Shown piece after piece: positions 41,489 to 50,745 of a DNA stretch of 64,000 nucleotides. Source of the stretch: an uncultured Clostridia bacterium (GTDB lineage: Bacteria; Bacillota; Clostridia; Christensenellales; Pumilibacteraceae); contig CANQAE010000001.1 in the NCBI GenBank assembly GCA_947589465.1, positions 1-64,000 on the forward strand, read 5' to 3'. The translations under genes were made by a program, and so were the position numbers. The notes under the pieces were generated by a model, which was given only the letters and a program-made list of their open reading frames with translations, did no database searches and was not told the origin of the DNA. Position 1 is the stretch's first letter. The number at the start of each line of letters is the position of its first letter.

Positions 41489-42865
41489 CTACTGTTTTTT
41501 GACGTCATATCCGCCCTTTTTGTCTATGACGGTATAGCCGAGCGCTGAAATTTCGTCGCGCAACTTGTCGCTGAGCGCCCAATCTTTTTCGGCACGAGCG
41601 GCGAGGCGTTTTTCGCACAGGGCGATAACGTTTTCGGGCACGGGCGAAACTTCGATCTTCGGCTGCTCGTCGAGGCGCAGCCCGAACACTCTGTCGAAGT
41701 CGAGCGCGAGGTCGTAAATTTTTGTTGAGGTAGGTTCTTTGAGCATATTCCACAGCACGCCGAGGGCGAGGGGAATATTGATATCGTCGTTTATCGCCGC
41801 CGAAAATTCATCGCGATACTTCTTCAAAACTTCGTCGGTGGTGGGATGGGTGCCGTTTTTATGCTCGTTTACGAGTGTGAGCAAACGCGAATAGGCTGTT
41901 TTTGCCGCGTCCATTGCCGAAAAAGTAAAGTTGAGCGTCTTGCGATAGTGGGTATTGAGGCAGAAATATCTGAAAGTCATAGGCGAATAGCCTTTGCTTT
42001 CGAGGTCTGCGACGGTGTAAGTATTGCCGAGCGACTTGCTCATTTTGCCGCCGTCGACTTGCATAAATTCGCCATGCATCCAATAGTTTACCGTTTGATG
42101 CCCTTCGAGCGCCTCGCTTTGCGCGATCTCGTTCTCGTGGTGAACGGGGATATGATCGACGCCGCCCGTATGGATATCGAATCTGTCGCCGAGATATTTT
42201 TTGCTCATCGCGCTACATTCGATATGCCAACCGGGGTAGCCCATACCCCAGGGCGATTGCCACTGCATGATATGTTCTTTCGGGGCTTTTTTCCACAAAG
42301 CGAAGTCTGCGGGGTGACGTTTTTCGTCGTTGACGTCAACGCGCGCGCCCGCTATTTGATTTTCGAGGTCGAGTCCGCTCAGTTTGCCGTACGAGGGGAA
42401 TTTGGAAATATCGAAGTAAATTCCGTCGCTCGTTTCGTAGCCGTAGCCGAGGTCGACGAGTTTACGCACATAATCGATCATATCGTCTATATGGTCGGTC
42501 GCCTTTGCTATGATCTCCGGCTTGCCGATATTGAGTTTTTCGAGGTCGGTCATAAACGCTTCGGTGTACATTCGGGCTATTTCGTAAACAGATTTTTTCT
42601 GTTCGCGGCTTGCCTTTTCCATCTTGTCCTCGCCCTCGTCGCCGTCGCTCAAAAGGTGCCCGACGTCGGTAATGTTCATAACGCCTTTCAAAGTATAGCC
42701 GTTGTATTTCAAGACGCGCCTTACGCTGTCCATAAAGATATAGGCGCGCATATTGCCGATATGAGCGTAGTTGTAGACGGTGGGACCGCACGAGTACATG
42801 GTGACCGTGTTGCCTATGGGAACGAATTCTTCTTTTTTACGGGTGAGAGTGTTGTAGATCCTCAT
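41489..42865 (-). CDS. cysS: Cysteinyl-tRNA synthetase
   Basis: Charges tRNA-Cys. The 458-residue class I synthetase has the zinc-site cysteine and HIGH-equivalent in CGPTVYNYAHIGNMRAY, WHIECSAMS, HHENEIAQSEA and the KMSKS loop in GGKMSKSLGN. It starts with RIYNTLTRKKEEF after a TTAAGGAG site that overlaps the end of the upstream regulator gene, so the two form an operon. Confidence 0.97.
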   Translation of the reverse strand: MRIYNTLTRKKEEFVPIGNTVTMYSCGPTVYNYAHIGNMRAYIFMDSVRRVLKYNGYTLKGVMNITDVGHLLSDGDEGEDKMEKASREQKKSVYEIARMYTEAFMTDLEKLNIGKPEIIAKATDHIDDMIDYVRKLVDLGYGYETSDGIYFDISKFPSYGKLSGLDLENQIAGARVDVNDEKRHPADFALWKKAPKEHIMQWQSPWGMGYPGWHIECSAMSKKYLGDRFDIHTGGVDHIPVHHENEIAQSEALEGHQTVNYWMHGEFMQVDGGKMSKSLGNTYTVADLESKGYSPMTFRYFCLNTHYRKTLNFTFSAMDAAKTAYSRLLTLVNEHKNGTHPTTDEVLKKYRDEFSAAINDDINIPLALGVLWNMLKEPTSTKIYDLALDFDRVFGLRLDEQPKIEVSPVPENVIALCEKRLAARAEKDWALSDKLRDEISALGYTVIDKKGGYDVKKQ

Positions 42866-42874
42866 AATAACTCC

Positions 42875-43285
42875 TTAAAGGAATGACAAAACGTTTACGG
42901 CTTCGTCCAAAGCGGCATAAGCCTTGGCATATTCTTCGTCGTCGAACGCTTTTTTGAGCGACGCCTCTATTATGGATAGTCTTGCGTTAAGATATTCTTT
43001 GCCTTGGTCGGTGATCGAGTAATAGACGGCGCGCTTGTCGTAGTTTTGTTTTTCTTTTACGATAAGTCCCTCTTGTGCCATTTCGCCGGTAAGCAATGCG
43101 AGATTTGGCTTTGCGAGGTGCAAAGTCGTCATAATGTCAAGCGGCGGCAAGTTCTTGTCTTTGAGTAAAAAGAGTATTTTTGTTTTCAGCGAAAGGGTGT
43201 TTTTTGGTTTTCCGTTGACGCTTTCGCACATTGTTGCGCCCCTTGTGGCAATGCGCAACTCGACAAGTTTTTCGGCTAAATTCAT
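42875..43285 (-). CDS. MarR-like winged-helix transcriptional regulator
   Basis: A 136-residue DNA-binding protein. The central part has the MarR-type winged helix: KTKILFLLKDKNLPPLDIMTTLHLAKPNLALLTGEMAQEGLIVKEK (core PPLDIMTTLHLAKPNLALL), then the wing YDKRAVYYSITDQGKEYL and a C-terminal dimerisation helix. Effector and targets are unknown. It lies 9 bp upstream of cysS with the same start context (TTAAGGAGTTATT), which is unusual for this family and suggests co-transcription, possibly autoregulated. Confidence 0.8.
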   Translation of the reverse strand: MNLAEKLVELRIATRGATMCESVNGKPKNTLSLKTKILFLLKDKNLPPLDIMTTLHLAKPNLALLTGEMAQEGLIVKEKQNYDKRAVYYSITDQGKEYLNARLSIIEASLKKAFDDEEYAKAYAALDEAVNVLSFL

Positions 43286-43314
43286 AATAACTCCTTAAAA
43301 ATCGGCTCTCGCAT

Positions 43315-43344
43315 ATTATATACGTTTTCGCCCCGATTTGTCAA
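43315..43344 (-). promoter_or_regulatory. Promoter of marR-like gene and cysS
   Basis: On the minus strand TTGACA (43339-43344) and TATAAT (43315-43320) are consensus with an 18-bp spacer. Confidence 0.7.
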
Positions 43345-43585
43345 GACAAATGTTTATAAAAAATAATTATGACCGAAAAAAACGGATATGCGAGTTTCGT
43401 GTTGACAAACCGCCAAGTTAAGTGTTAAACTTATACCGAAAAAACAGATAGATCGGCTTTTCGCTTTCGTTTTTTCGGGGATAGGCGAAGTCGAAGGCAA
43501 ACGGCGCAGGTATAAGGTTAGACGCGACGTAATACGAGAAAAGGATATTTGATTTTGCGAGCGTTTGCACACACTAAGGAGGGGT
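43345..43585. other. Divergent gap before the cardiolipin synthase
   Basis: Holds a possible plus-strand promoter: TTGACA at 43402-43407 and TTAAAC at 43425-43430, 17 bp apart, a weak -10. No gene or structured RNA is recognised. Confidence 0.35.
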
Positions 43586-45112
43586 ATGAAGTTCATCAAG
43601 AAATTGTTCAGCAGAACCGCGTTGACGCTGCTTGCGATTCTTTTGCAAGTACTTATTTACACTTATATCTTCGGCTGGCTTGCGACGAGTTATCTGTACG
43701 TATCGTTGGCGTTTACCGTCATAGGCGTGTTCTTTGTGATAATAGTCATAAACCGCGATATGTCCGCGTCATACAAGGTCCCCTGGATAGTGGTTTTGCT
43801 CGCAATGCCCATAATGGGCGTAGTTATCTATCTGTTGTTCGGCTATCCGCGACTCAGGCGCAGTAGAAAAAAGAGGTTCGTCAAGGTCTTGGAAGAAACG
43901 AAAAAATACGGCGTGCTTTGCGATGAAACGATAGACGCTTTAAGTAGCGAGGACCCCATTGCCGCGACTCAGGCGAAATATCTTTTCAACGCCACCCATA
44001 TGCCGCTTTGGCGTGGTTGCGATACCGAATATTTCGCGAGTGGCGAAGAAGCGTTCGTTCGCCTCAAAGAGCGGCTCAAAGAAGCCAAAAAGTTCATATT
44101 CATGGAATATTTCATCATTGAGGACGGCAAAATGTGGGGCGAGATCCTCGATATTCTTTTGGAGCGCCACCTTGCGGGCGTAGAGGTCAAAGTCATGTAC
44201 GACGATTTCGGCTGTTCGGGCAGGATAAAACACAACTATTGCGACATTCTTACCGAAAAGGGTATAGACTGCATTAAGTTCAACAAACTCACTCCGCTCG
44301 TGACGGCAATACACAACAACCGCGACCACCGCAAAATAACCGTCATAGACGGCGAGGTCGCTTTCACGGGCGGCTATAACCTTTGCGACGAGTATATCAA
44401 CGTAACGTCGCCGTTCGGTTATTGGAAAGATTCGGGAGTTATGCTCAAAGGCGAGGCGGTCATGAACTTCACCCTCATGTTCTTGCGGCAGTTCGCGGTC
44501 TGGTCGGGTCAGACGATCGACTTCGACAAATATCTTTCTATCTCGCCCAATCGCCGCGAGGACGGATACGTGTTGCCGTTCGGCGACGGTCCCGCGCCCA
44601 TTTACAACGACACGGTGGGCGAGGAAGCGTATCTCAACGTTATCAATCAGGCGAAAAGATATGTGTATATCACGACCCCGTATCTCATAGTAGACTATCA
44701 TATCACGAAAGCGCTCAAAGCGGCGGCAAAACGCGGAGTGGACGTCAGAATTATCACTCCCGGTATTCCCGACAAAAAACTCGTCAACATTATGACAAAG
44801 AGCAGTTATTACGGATTAATTAAGGATGGGGTCAAGATTTACGAGTTCGTGCCGGGATTTATTCACGCAAAATCTTTCGTCGCCGACGATTCGATCGGCA
44901 TAGTGGGGACGATAAACCTCGATTATCGAAGCCTTGTTCATCATTTCGAATGTGCGGTCTGGATGTATAAGACAAAAGCCGTTTCGCAAATGAAAGTCGA
45001 TTTCGACAATACGCTTTACAAATGCAGGAGCATAGACGCAAAGACGGCGCGCCTTAAATGGTATCAAAAGTTGGCGTCGTCCGTGCTTATGCTGTTTGCT
45101 CCGCTTATGTGA
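43586..45112 (+). CDS. cls: Cardiolipin synthase (phospholipase D family)
   Basis: Makes cardiolipin from two phosphatidylglycerols at the membrane. The 508-residue protein has two or three N-terminal hydrophobic helices (LTLLAILLQVLIYTYIFGWL, VSLAFTVIGVFFVIIVI, IVVLLAMPIMGVVIYLLFGY), then two HKD motifs: HNNRDHRKITVIDG and GFIHAKSFVADDS, each HxKx4D. The ATG at 43586 follows AGGAGGGG directly; a TTG seven codons earlier would run through that site and is rejected. Confidence 0.95.
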   Translation: MKFIKKLFSRTALTLLAILLQVLIYTYIFGWLATSYLYVSLAFTVIGVFFVIIVINRDMSASYKVPWIVVLLAMPIMGVVIYLLFGYPRLRRSRKKRFVKVLEETKKYGVLCDETIDALSSEDPIAATQAKYLFNATHMPLWRGCDTEYFASGEEAFVRLKERLKEAKKFIFMEYFIIEDGKMWGEILDILLERHLAGVEVKVMYDDFGCSGRIKHNYCDILTEKGIDCIKFNKLTPLVTAIHNNRDHRKITVIDGEVAFTGGYNLCDEYINVTSPFGYWKDSGVMLKGEAVMNFTLMFLRQFAVWSGQTIDFDKYLSISPNRREDGYVLPFGDGPAPIYNDTVGEEAYLNVINQAKRYVYITTPYLIVDYHITKALKAAAKRGVDVRIITPGIPDKKLVNIMTKSSYYGLIKDGVKIYEFVPGFIHAKSFVADDSIGIVGTINLDYRSLVHHFECAVWMYKTKAVSQMKVDFDNTLYKCRSIDAKTARLKWYQKLASSVLMLFAPLM

Positions 45113-45132
45113 CGGAAACAAAGGAGGAACAA

Positions 45133-45892
45133 ATGAGTTTCATAGACGGGGTATTGGTTGCGATATTTTTGTTTTTTACGGGTAGCATGGCGGGATATAT
45201 CCTCGAAGTGCTGTTCCGTCGTTTCTTCACGGCAAAAAAGTGGATAAACCCCGGATTTCTTACAGGTCCGTATCTGCCTTTGTACGGGTTCGGCGTGGTG
45301 GGACTGTACGCCATTTCGCTTCTGCCGATCCATACGGGACAAGAGTGGCTCGACGCCGTGATCATCATACTCATTATGGGACTAACAATGACGTTAATAG
45401 AATACATAGCGGGACTTATTTTCATTAAGGGCATGAAGATAAGACTGTGGGATTATTCGGACAGGTGGGGGAATATACAAGGATTGATTTGCCCGCTGTT
45501 CTCGTTCTTCTGGCTGGTCGTATCGGCGCTTTTTTACTTCGTCATAGGACAGTACCGTGATCGCCGCTGTAACTTGGTTCGTGCATCATATCGAATTCGC
45601 CTTTGTGGTGGGGATAGTCACGGGAATTTTCCTCGTTGACCTCGGACATTCGATAGGCATTACGGGGCGTATCAGAAAATTCGCCGCCGAACACAATGTT
45701 ATCGTCCATTTCGAAAAACTCAAAGAAACGCTGTACGACAAGGTGACCGAGATAGGCGACAAGCACCCCGGTTTTATGTTCCCGTTCAAACTTTTGAGCA
45801 ATTTCAAGGAAGAACTCACCGCGGTCAAAGAAAAGTTTTCAAAAGAGAATTCGAGCAAGAAGAAGCAAGGTCGCGATGACAAACAGAATTAA
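45133..45892 (+). pseudogene. Frameshifted membrane protein, putative ABC-transporter type IV (CmpB/DUF1113)
   Basis: Two overlapping frames together give one family member. The first (from 45133, AAGGAGG site) has AGYILEVLFRRFFTAKKWINPGFLTGPYLPLYGFG in part (NPGFLTGPYLPLYGFG), characteristic of PF06541, and helices up to LVVSALFYFVIG. It then runs into unrelated, arginine-rich sequence. The homologous continuation (VIAAVTWFVHHIEFAFVVGIVTGIFLVDLGHS in part: FAFVVGIVTGIFLVDLGHS) is in the +1 frame from about 45548. The shift falls between 45547 and 45560. Either a real mutation or a one-base sequence error. Confidence 0.75.
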
Positions 45893-46005
45893 GCGGATAG
45901 ATTTTTGTGCGAATAAATGCGAGATAGGAGAGAGATATAATTTTGTGAAAGTAAAAGCGGAATAAGGGAGAGATATAATTTTTGTAAGAATAAATAGGAA
46001 TAAGC
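45891..46005. repeat. Three imperfect ~38-bp repeats
   Basis: Units starting at about 45891, 45927 and 45966 share GATATAATTTTTGT and GAATAA-type blocks. They follow the frameshifted gene's stop. The two GATATAATTTT copies are the clearest. Confidence 0.5.
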
Positions 46006-46027
46006 GAACGACATATTTTTAAGGTAT

Positions 46028-46060
46028 GAAAAAAGCGGCGGATGTTCTCCGTCGCTTTCG
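46028..46060 (-). terminator. Terminator of mscL
   Basis: AAAGCGGCGGA (46032-46042) pairs with TCCGTCGCTTT (46048-46058) with one mismatch; the A-run at 46029-46034 gives a U-run on the minus strand. Confidence 0.8.
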
Positions 46061-46075
46061 AATTTCATTTGGCAG

Positions 46076-46651
46076 TTACTTTTGATTTTTCAAAAGATCT
46101 CTTATGTCTTTGAGCAAAGCCTCTGTGGTATTGGCTGCCGCTTCCGCCGCCTTTGCTTCTTCTTCGGCTTTCTTTTGGGCTACGCGTTCGCTGTCGATCT
46201 TTGCGATTTCTTCCTTGGTCTTGCCCTCTTTGATCATCTTCTTGTACTCATCCTTGGTGATCGTTTCGCCGTACTTGTTTTTGCCGATTCCTTTCAATTG
46301 CATTATCGCTTTGATGATAAGGAAAAGTACGAGCGCGATAAGTATAAAGTTGATTATCGCGGTGATAAACGCACCCCAGTCGATATAAATCGAATTCGCA
46401 AGGTCGATGACGTTCGTCGGGTTGCCCGCTTCGTCAAGCACGAATTGCTTGTCGAGGAACGTAAATATCTCGTTAAGACCTTCGCCACCGGTGAGTTGCA
46501 GCAACACCCAGTTGATAATGGGCATCAAAATGTTGTTCGTGAGCGCAGTGATTATGGCGCTGAACGCCCCGCCTATAATGACGCCTATTGCAAGGTCCAT
46601 CACGTTTCCGCGGGAAATGAATTCTTTGAATTCACTGAAAAACTTCTTCAT
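46076..46651 (-). CDS. mscL: Large-conductance mechanosensitive channel MscL
   Basis: Stretch-activated pore that releases solutes on osmotic downshock. The N-terminal helix and TM1 read FKEFISRGNVMDLAIGVIIGGAFSAII (core SRGNVMDLAIGVIIGGAF); TM2 is FITAIINFILIALVLFLIIKA. A periplasmic loop of ~40 residues lies between. The C-terminus is longer than usual (191 versus ~130-150), with an alanine/glutamate-rich coiled-coil (KKAEEEAKAAEAAANTT) before the final LLKDIRDLLKNQ bundle helix. A GAGGAGA site precedes the ATG. Confidence 0.95.
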   Translation of the reverse strand: MKKFFSEFKEFISRGNVMDLAIGVIIGGAFSAIITALTNNILMPIINWVLLQLTGGEGLNEIFTFLDKQFVLDEAGNPTNVIDLANSIYIDWGAFITAIINFILIALVLFLIIKAIMQLKGIGKNKYGETITKDEYKKMIKEGKTKEEIAKIDSERVAQKKAEEEAKAAEAAANTTEALLKDIRDLLKNQK

Positions 46652-46680
46652 ATGATTTCTCCTCTTATTTTTATGCTTGA

Positions 46681-46709
46681 ATTATAACACCTTAATATAA
46701 AAAAGTAAA
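46681..46709 (-). promoter_or_regulatory. Promoter of mscL
   Basis: On the minus strand TTTACT (46704-46709) and TATAAT (46681-46686) are 17 bp apart, giving a leader of ~25 nt. Confidence 0.6.
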
Positions 46710-47051
46710 CCGAAAAAAGGGGTGTGGTCAATAATTAATCGAAAAATTGCGTCGGTGAGAAAAAGGACAACACGGACACTTGCATTTGTACTTCGCTTCG
46801 CTCCGTGCCGCTCACCATGTTCGCTCGGCAAAAGGGAAAGAGGAGCGGCAAGCGAAAGGACGAGCCTGCAAAAGCAAGGTGCGTGTATTGCGGAGGGGGA
46901 AAGCACGTTTTGTCGGTGAAGAACACGTTTTTTCGGGGCGGAGAACGCGTTTGGGCGTGGTGGGAAGCACGTTTTGAGGCGGAAAAACAACTTTTTGTCG
47001 ATATCGACGGCAAAAAAATTAAAAATTTTCTAAAAAAGTACTGTAAAATCA
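46710..47051. other. Gene-poor gap before the ribosomal operon
   Basis: Contains a GC-richer stretch with open frames on both strands that are arginine/lysine- or serine-rich and not protein-like. Four copies of (A/G)RC(A/G)CGTTT occur near 46902, 46922, 46944 and 46976. I see no convincing gene. Confidence 0.4.
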
Positions 47052-47080
47052 TTGACAATGTTTGACAAAAGCATTATAAT
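47052..47080 (+). promoter_or_regulatory. Consensus promoter of the ribosomal-protein superoperon
   Basis: A perfect TTGACA (47052-47057) and a perfect TATAAT (47075-47080) with the ideal 17-bp spacer. It drives the S10-spc-alpha genes; transcription should start near 47087. Confidence 0.9.
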
Positions 47081-47086
47081 AGGTAG

Positions 47087-47297
47087 GCTGTGCATTATGC
47101 GCAGTATGCTCGCCACGGGTTGATGTCGGAGGTTACCGCAATAAAAATTAGCATTATTGCGGAGAACTCAGGCGGACAAGTGCGGCAAAAGCCGTGCGGA
47201 CTTCGAAGCGTCGAGAGAGAGCCGAAAGGCTCATATAAAAAGGCGAGTTTGACACACACGACGGAGTTGTTCGAAGTCGATTGCTATGGAGGTTAAA
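47087..47297 (+). promoter_or_regulatory. Structured 5' leader of rpsJ
   Basis: A ~210-nt untranslated leader. It contains a strong hairpin (CCGCAATAA/TTATTGCGG within 47138-47163) and a small one (AGCC-GAAA-GGCT near 47220-47231). It may be an autoregulatory ribosomal-protein binding site, but I cannot match it to a known leader family. An open frame (ATG 47123, stop 47294-47296) spans it. Confidence 0.5.
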
Positions 47298-47606
47298 ATG
47301 GCAAGTCAGAAAATCAGAATCAAGCTTAAGGCTTATGATCACGACCTGATCGATCAGAGCGCGGCTCGCATAGTCGAGACAGCCAAAAAGACAGGTATCA
47401 AGGTAAGCGGACCCATTCCGCTGCCCACAGACAGGGAAGTAGTTACAATACTTCGCGCGGTCCATAAAGATAAGGATTCGCGCGAGCAGTTTGAGTTGAG
47501 AACTCACAAAAGACTTATCGATATTTACAGTCCTTCGGCAAAGACGGTTGACTCGTTGATGAAGTTGGATTTACCCGCCGGCGTAGATATCCAGATAAAG
47601 TTATAA
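47298..47606 (+). CDS. rpsJ: 30S ribosomal protein S10
   Basis: First gene of the S10 operon; S10 (NusE) also joins the NusB antitermination complex. The 102-residue protein begins [15 protein letters not shown] and has [26 protein letters not shown] in part (GPIPLPTDR) plus [25 protein letters not shown] 7 nt before the ATG at 47298 fixes the start; an in-frame ATG 12 bp earlier is part of that site. Confidence 0.97.
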   Translation: MASQKIRIKLKAYDHDLIDQSAARIVETAKKTGIKVSGPIPLPTDREVVTILRAVHKDKDSREQFELRTHKRLIDIYSPSAKTVDSLMKLDLPAGVDIQIKL

Positions 47607-47625
47607 GGCATCGGAGGGAACAGAT

Positions 47626-48258
47626 ATGGAAAAAGCGATATTGGGCAAAAAACTCGGTATGATGCAAGTATTTGACGAAACGGGTTTGGCGGTACCTGCG
47701 ACGGTAGTTCAGGCAGGTCCCCTCGTAGTAATGGGAATAAAGGTCAAAGGCAAGGACACGCACGACGCGGTGGTTTGCGGCTTCGAGGACATCGAGGAGC
47801 GTAAACTTACGAAACCGGTAGCGGGACAGATGAAGAAGGTCGGCGTTGGCTTCAAGCGATATGTGAGAGAATTCAGGTTTGACGACTGCGGCAAATACAA
47901 AGTAGGCGACGAAATCAAATGCGACATCTTCTCGAACGGCGACATGGTAGACGTTATCGGCGTTACGAAAGGTCGCGGTTTCGCAGGCGCGATCAAAAGG
48001 TGGAATCAACATCGTTTGAAGATGACTCACGGTACAGGCCCCGTTCATCGCGAACGCGGATCCACGGGTGCGAACAGCACTCCCAGCAAGGTCATCAAGG
48101 GCTTGCATATGGCGGGTCATTACGGTAACGAAAGAGTCACGATTAAGAACCTTAAAATAATAAAGGTAGATACGGAACGCAACGTACTTCTCATAAAGGG
48201 TGCGATTCCGGGCCCCAAGGGCGGATTGGTTACGGTTAAAGAAGCCGTTAAACATTAG
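47626..48258 (+). CDS. rplC: 50S ribosomal protein L3
   Basis: Early-assembly 23S rRNA-binding protein near the peptidyl-transferase centre. The 210-residue product starts KAILGKKLGMMQVFDE and has the tip-loop motif MTHGTGPVHRERGSTGANSTPSK (in part RERGSTGANSTPSKV). A GGAGGGA site precedes it. Confidence 0.97.
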   Translation: MEKAILGKKLGMMQVFDETGLAVPATVVQAGPLVVMGIKVKGKDTHDAVVCGFEDIEERKLTKPVAGQMKKVGVGFKRYVREFRFDDCGKYKVGDEIKCDIFSNGDMVDVIGVTKGRGFAGAIKRWNQHRLKMTHGTGPVHRERGSTGANSTPSKVIKGLHMAGHYGNERVTIKNLKIIKVDTERNVLLIKGAIPGPKGGLVTVKEAVKH

Positions 48259-48267
48259 GAGGAAGGT

Positions 48268-48891
48268 ATGCCAAGCATCAAAGTTTTCAATCAAACAGGC
48301 GCGCAGACCGGAGAGATGGAACTCGACGAAAGCGTATTCGGCGCAGAGTATAATGAGTCGCTCATTCATCAGGTCGTGGTAGCGCAGGCAAACAACGCAA
48401 GACAAGGCACCAAATGTACGCTTACCAGAACCGAAGTGAGAGGCGGCGGCCGCAAACCGTGGCGACAGAAAGATACGGGTCATGCCCGTCAAGGCTCCAT
48501 AAGGGCTCCGCAATGGGTAAAGGGCGGCGTGGTATTCGCACCGAAGCCGAGAGATTTCTCGCAAAAGGTCAATGTCAGAGCAAGGCGTCTTGCGCTCAAA
48601 AGCGCACTCAGCGCAAAACTCGGCGACGGCAATATGATAGCGGTGGACAAGTTCGACGTTACGGGCAAGACGAAGGAAGCGGCTGCTATACTCAAAGCGC
48701 TCGACATACGCAACAGAGTTCTCATCGTGGTCGACGGCGACAACAGTTTGCTTTTGAGGGCAATGCACAACATTCCGTATGTCAGCGTGCTTCCCGCAGA
48801 GCAGATTAACGTAAGAGATCTCGTCAACAACGCAAAATGCATTTTGACGGTGCCCGCAATAAGAAAAATCGAGGAGGCATATAAAGAATGA
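48268..48891 (+). CDS. rplD: 50S ribosomal protein L4
   Basis: Binds domain I of 23S rRNA and lines the exit tunnel; in several bacteria it represses its own operon. The 207 residues contain the tunnel loop [30 protein letters not shown] in part ([19 protein letters not shown]) and [18 protein letters not shown] in part. It overlaps rplW by 4 bp. Confidence 0.97.
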   Translation: MPSIKVFNQTGAQTGEMELDESVFGAEYNESLIHQVVVAQANNARQGTKCTLTRTEVRGGGRKPWRQKDTGHARQGSIRAPQWVKGGVVFAPKPRDFSQKVNVRARRLALKSALSAKLGDGNMIAVDKFDVTGKTKEAAAILKALDIRNRVLIVVDGDNSLLLRAMHNIPYVSVLPAEQINVRDLVNNAKCILTVPAIRKIEEAYKE

Positions 48892-49178
48892 ACGTTTATG
48901 ACGTTATAAAGAGGCCGATCACTTCCGAAAAAAGTTATTCGGGCATAAGAATGAAGAAATACGGATTCGAAGTGGACATAAACGCCACCAAGACGGAAAT
49001 AAAGCGTGCCGTCGAGGAAATTTTCAAGGTGAAAGTGGCGAAGGTCAACACCGTAAATATCAAAGGAAAACTCAAAAGACAGGGACGTACGCAAGGTTAT
49101 ACTTCGGACATAAAGAAAGCCTACGTTCAACTTACGGCAGACAGTAAGGCAATCGAATTCTTTGAGAGTTTAGGTTAA
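48888..49178 (+). CDS. rplW: 50S ribosomal protein L23
   Basis: Exit-tunnel rim protein that docks trigger factor and SRP. The 96-residue protein has [32 protein letters not shown] (in part) and [19 protein letters not shown]. Coupled to rplD by an ATGA overlap. Confidence 0.97.
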   Translation: MNVYDVIKRPITSEKSYSGIRMKKYGFEVDINATKTEIKRAVEEIFKVKVAKVNTVNIKGKLKRQGRTQGYTSDIKKAYVQLTADSKAIEFFESLG

Positions 49179-49191
49179 TTGGGAGGACAAT

Positions 49192-50019
49192 ATGGGTATA
49201 AAAAGATTTAAGCCGATTACTCCGGGCACAAGGTTCAAGACGGTAAGTTCGTTCAGCGAAGTTACCACCGAGACCCCCGAAAAATCGCTTCTCAAAAGTA
49301 TAAACCGCAAGGGCGGACGTAACAGTTACGGCAGAATAACCGTTCGTCATATCGGCGGAGGAAATCGCCGCAAGTTGCGTATCATCGACTTCAAGCGCGA
49401 CAAGGACAACGTTCCCGCAAAGGTCGCTACCATAGAGTACGATCCCAACCGCACGTCGTATATAGCGTTGCTTCACTACGCGGACGGAGAAAAGAGATAC
49501 ATTCTCGCTCCTTTGGGACTTCAAGTCGGCGACGTGGTAATATCGGGTACAGATTGCGACATTAAAACGGGCAATGCGTTGCCGCTCGCATCCATTCCCG
49601 TAGGTACGCTCGTACACAATATCGAAATGCAGCCCGGTTGCGGTGGCAAGATGGTCAAGACTGCGGGCGCGGCGGCGCAACTTATGGCAAAGGAAGGCAA
49701 GTATGCCACCCTCAGACTTCCGAGCGGCGAGATGAGAATGATACTTCTCACTTGCAAGGCTACGATAGGTCAGGTCGGCAATCTCGATCACGAACTTGTT
49801 TCGCTCGGCAAGGCGGGCAGAAAACGCCACATGGGTATCAAACCTACCGTCCGCGGTGTGGTTATGAACCCCTGCGATCACCCCCACGGCGGTGGCGAAG
49901 GCAAATCTCCCATCGGTCGTCCGGGTCCCGTTACTCCTTGGGGTAAGCCGGCTCTCGGTTACAAGACGAGGAACAAGCACAAGAACAGCAACAAGTTTAT
50001 TGTTAAACGCATAAATTAG
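49192..50019 (+). CDS. rplB: 50S ribosomal protein L2
   Basis: Core 23S rRNA-binding protein needed for subunit joining and peptidyl transfer. The 275 residues include [24 protein letters not shown], the catalytic-region histidine loop [21 protein letters not shown] (in part [14 protein letters not shown]) and the C-terminal [15 protein letters not shown]. Confidence 0.97.
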   Translation: MGIKRFKPITPGTRFKTVSSFSEVTTETPEKSLLKSINRKGGRNSYGRITVRHIGGGNRRKLRIIDFKRDKDNVPAKVATIEYDPNRTSYIALLHYADGEKRYILAPLGLQVGDVVISGTDCDIKTGNALPLASIPVGTLVHNIEMQPGCGGKMVKTAGAAAQLMAKEGKYATLRLPSGEMRMILLTCKATIGQVGNLDHELVSLGKAGRKRHMGIKPTVRGVVMNPCDHPHGGGEGKSPIGRPGPVTPWGKPALGYKTRNKHKNSNKFIVKRIN

Positions 50020-50030
50020 CGAGGTAAATT

Positions 50031-50309
50031 ATGAGTAGAAGTTTGAAAAAAGGTCCTTATGTAGAGGAAAGATTATTTAAGAGAGTTTGCGCTCAGATGG
50101 AAACGACAGACAAAAAGGTTATCAAAACCTGGTCGAGAAGTTCTACTATTTACCCCGAATTTATCGGGCAGACGATAGCGGTACACGATGGACGCAAGCA
50201 CGTCCCCGTATATTGCACCGAAGAAATGGTAGGTCATAAACTCGGCGAATTTGCTCCCACACGCACATTTAAGGGACACGCCGGCGAAAAGACGACCAAG
50301 GCTAAATAA
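50031..50309 (+). CDS. rpsS: 30S ribosomal protein S19
   Basis: Head protein of the small subunit next to the A-site tRNA and S13. The 92-residue protein has [29 protein letters not shown] and [24 protein letters not shown] in part. An AGCGAGGT site precedes the ATG. Confidence 0.97.
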   Translation: MSRSLKKGPYVEERLFKRVCAQMETTDKKVIKTWSRSSTIYPEFIGQTIAVHDGRKHVPVYCTEEMVGHKLGEFAPTRTFKGHAGEKTTKAK

Positions 50310-50320
50310 GGAGAACGGCA

Positions 50321-50743
50321 ATGGCTAATATCGAAAACGAAATGGAATCGAAAAGCAGAACCAAAATCAAAAAAGAAAGAAATTCCACCAAGCGAGAAAC
50401 TCGTCCGTTTGCACGCGCAAGATATGTTAGAATATCGCCGAGCAAAGTTAGAGTCGTGCTTGACGTCGTAAGAGGCAAGTCCGTCAACGAAGCGATAGCA
50501 ATGTTGGAAGCAATACCCAACGCTTCGGCGGAAGTCGTTCGCAAACTTATTTTGTCGGCGACCGCAAATGCCGCAGACAAGCAAAATCTGTCGCGCTCCG
50601 ACTTGTATGTTGCTGAGATATATGCGGACGGGGGTCCCATTTTGAAAAGAATGAACCCCGTATCCAAAGGTAGGGCTCACAGCATAAACAAGCGCACCAG
50701 CCATATTACGGTAGTGCTCGACACGATAAAGGAGGATAGATAA
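50321..50743 (+). CDS. rplV: 50S ribosomal protein L22
   Basis: Tunnel-lining protein whose beta-hairpin contacts nascent chains and macrolides. The 140-residue product carries an extra lysine-rich N-terminal ~25 residues before the core [23 protein letters not shown]. The C-terminal hairpin is [19 protein letters not shown], with HITVVL at the end. Confidence 0.96.
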   Translation: MANIENEMESKSRTKIKKERNSTKRETRPFARARYVRISPSKVRVVLDVVRGKSVNEAIAMLEAIPNASAEVVRKLILSATANAADKQNLSRSDLYVAEIYADGGPILKRMNPVSKGRAHSINKRTSHITVVLDTIKEDR

Positions 50744-50745
50744 CA

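Noticed and set aside
46682-47065. Open frames on both strands before the ribosomal operon
   Set aside because: Products are arginine/lysine- or serine/proline-rich with no motif, arise from a repeat-rich stretch and lack ribosome binding sites.
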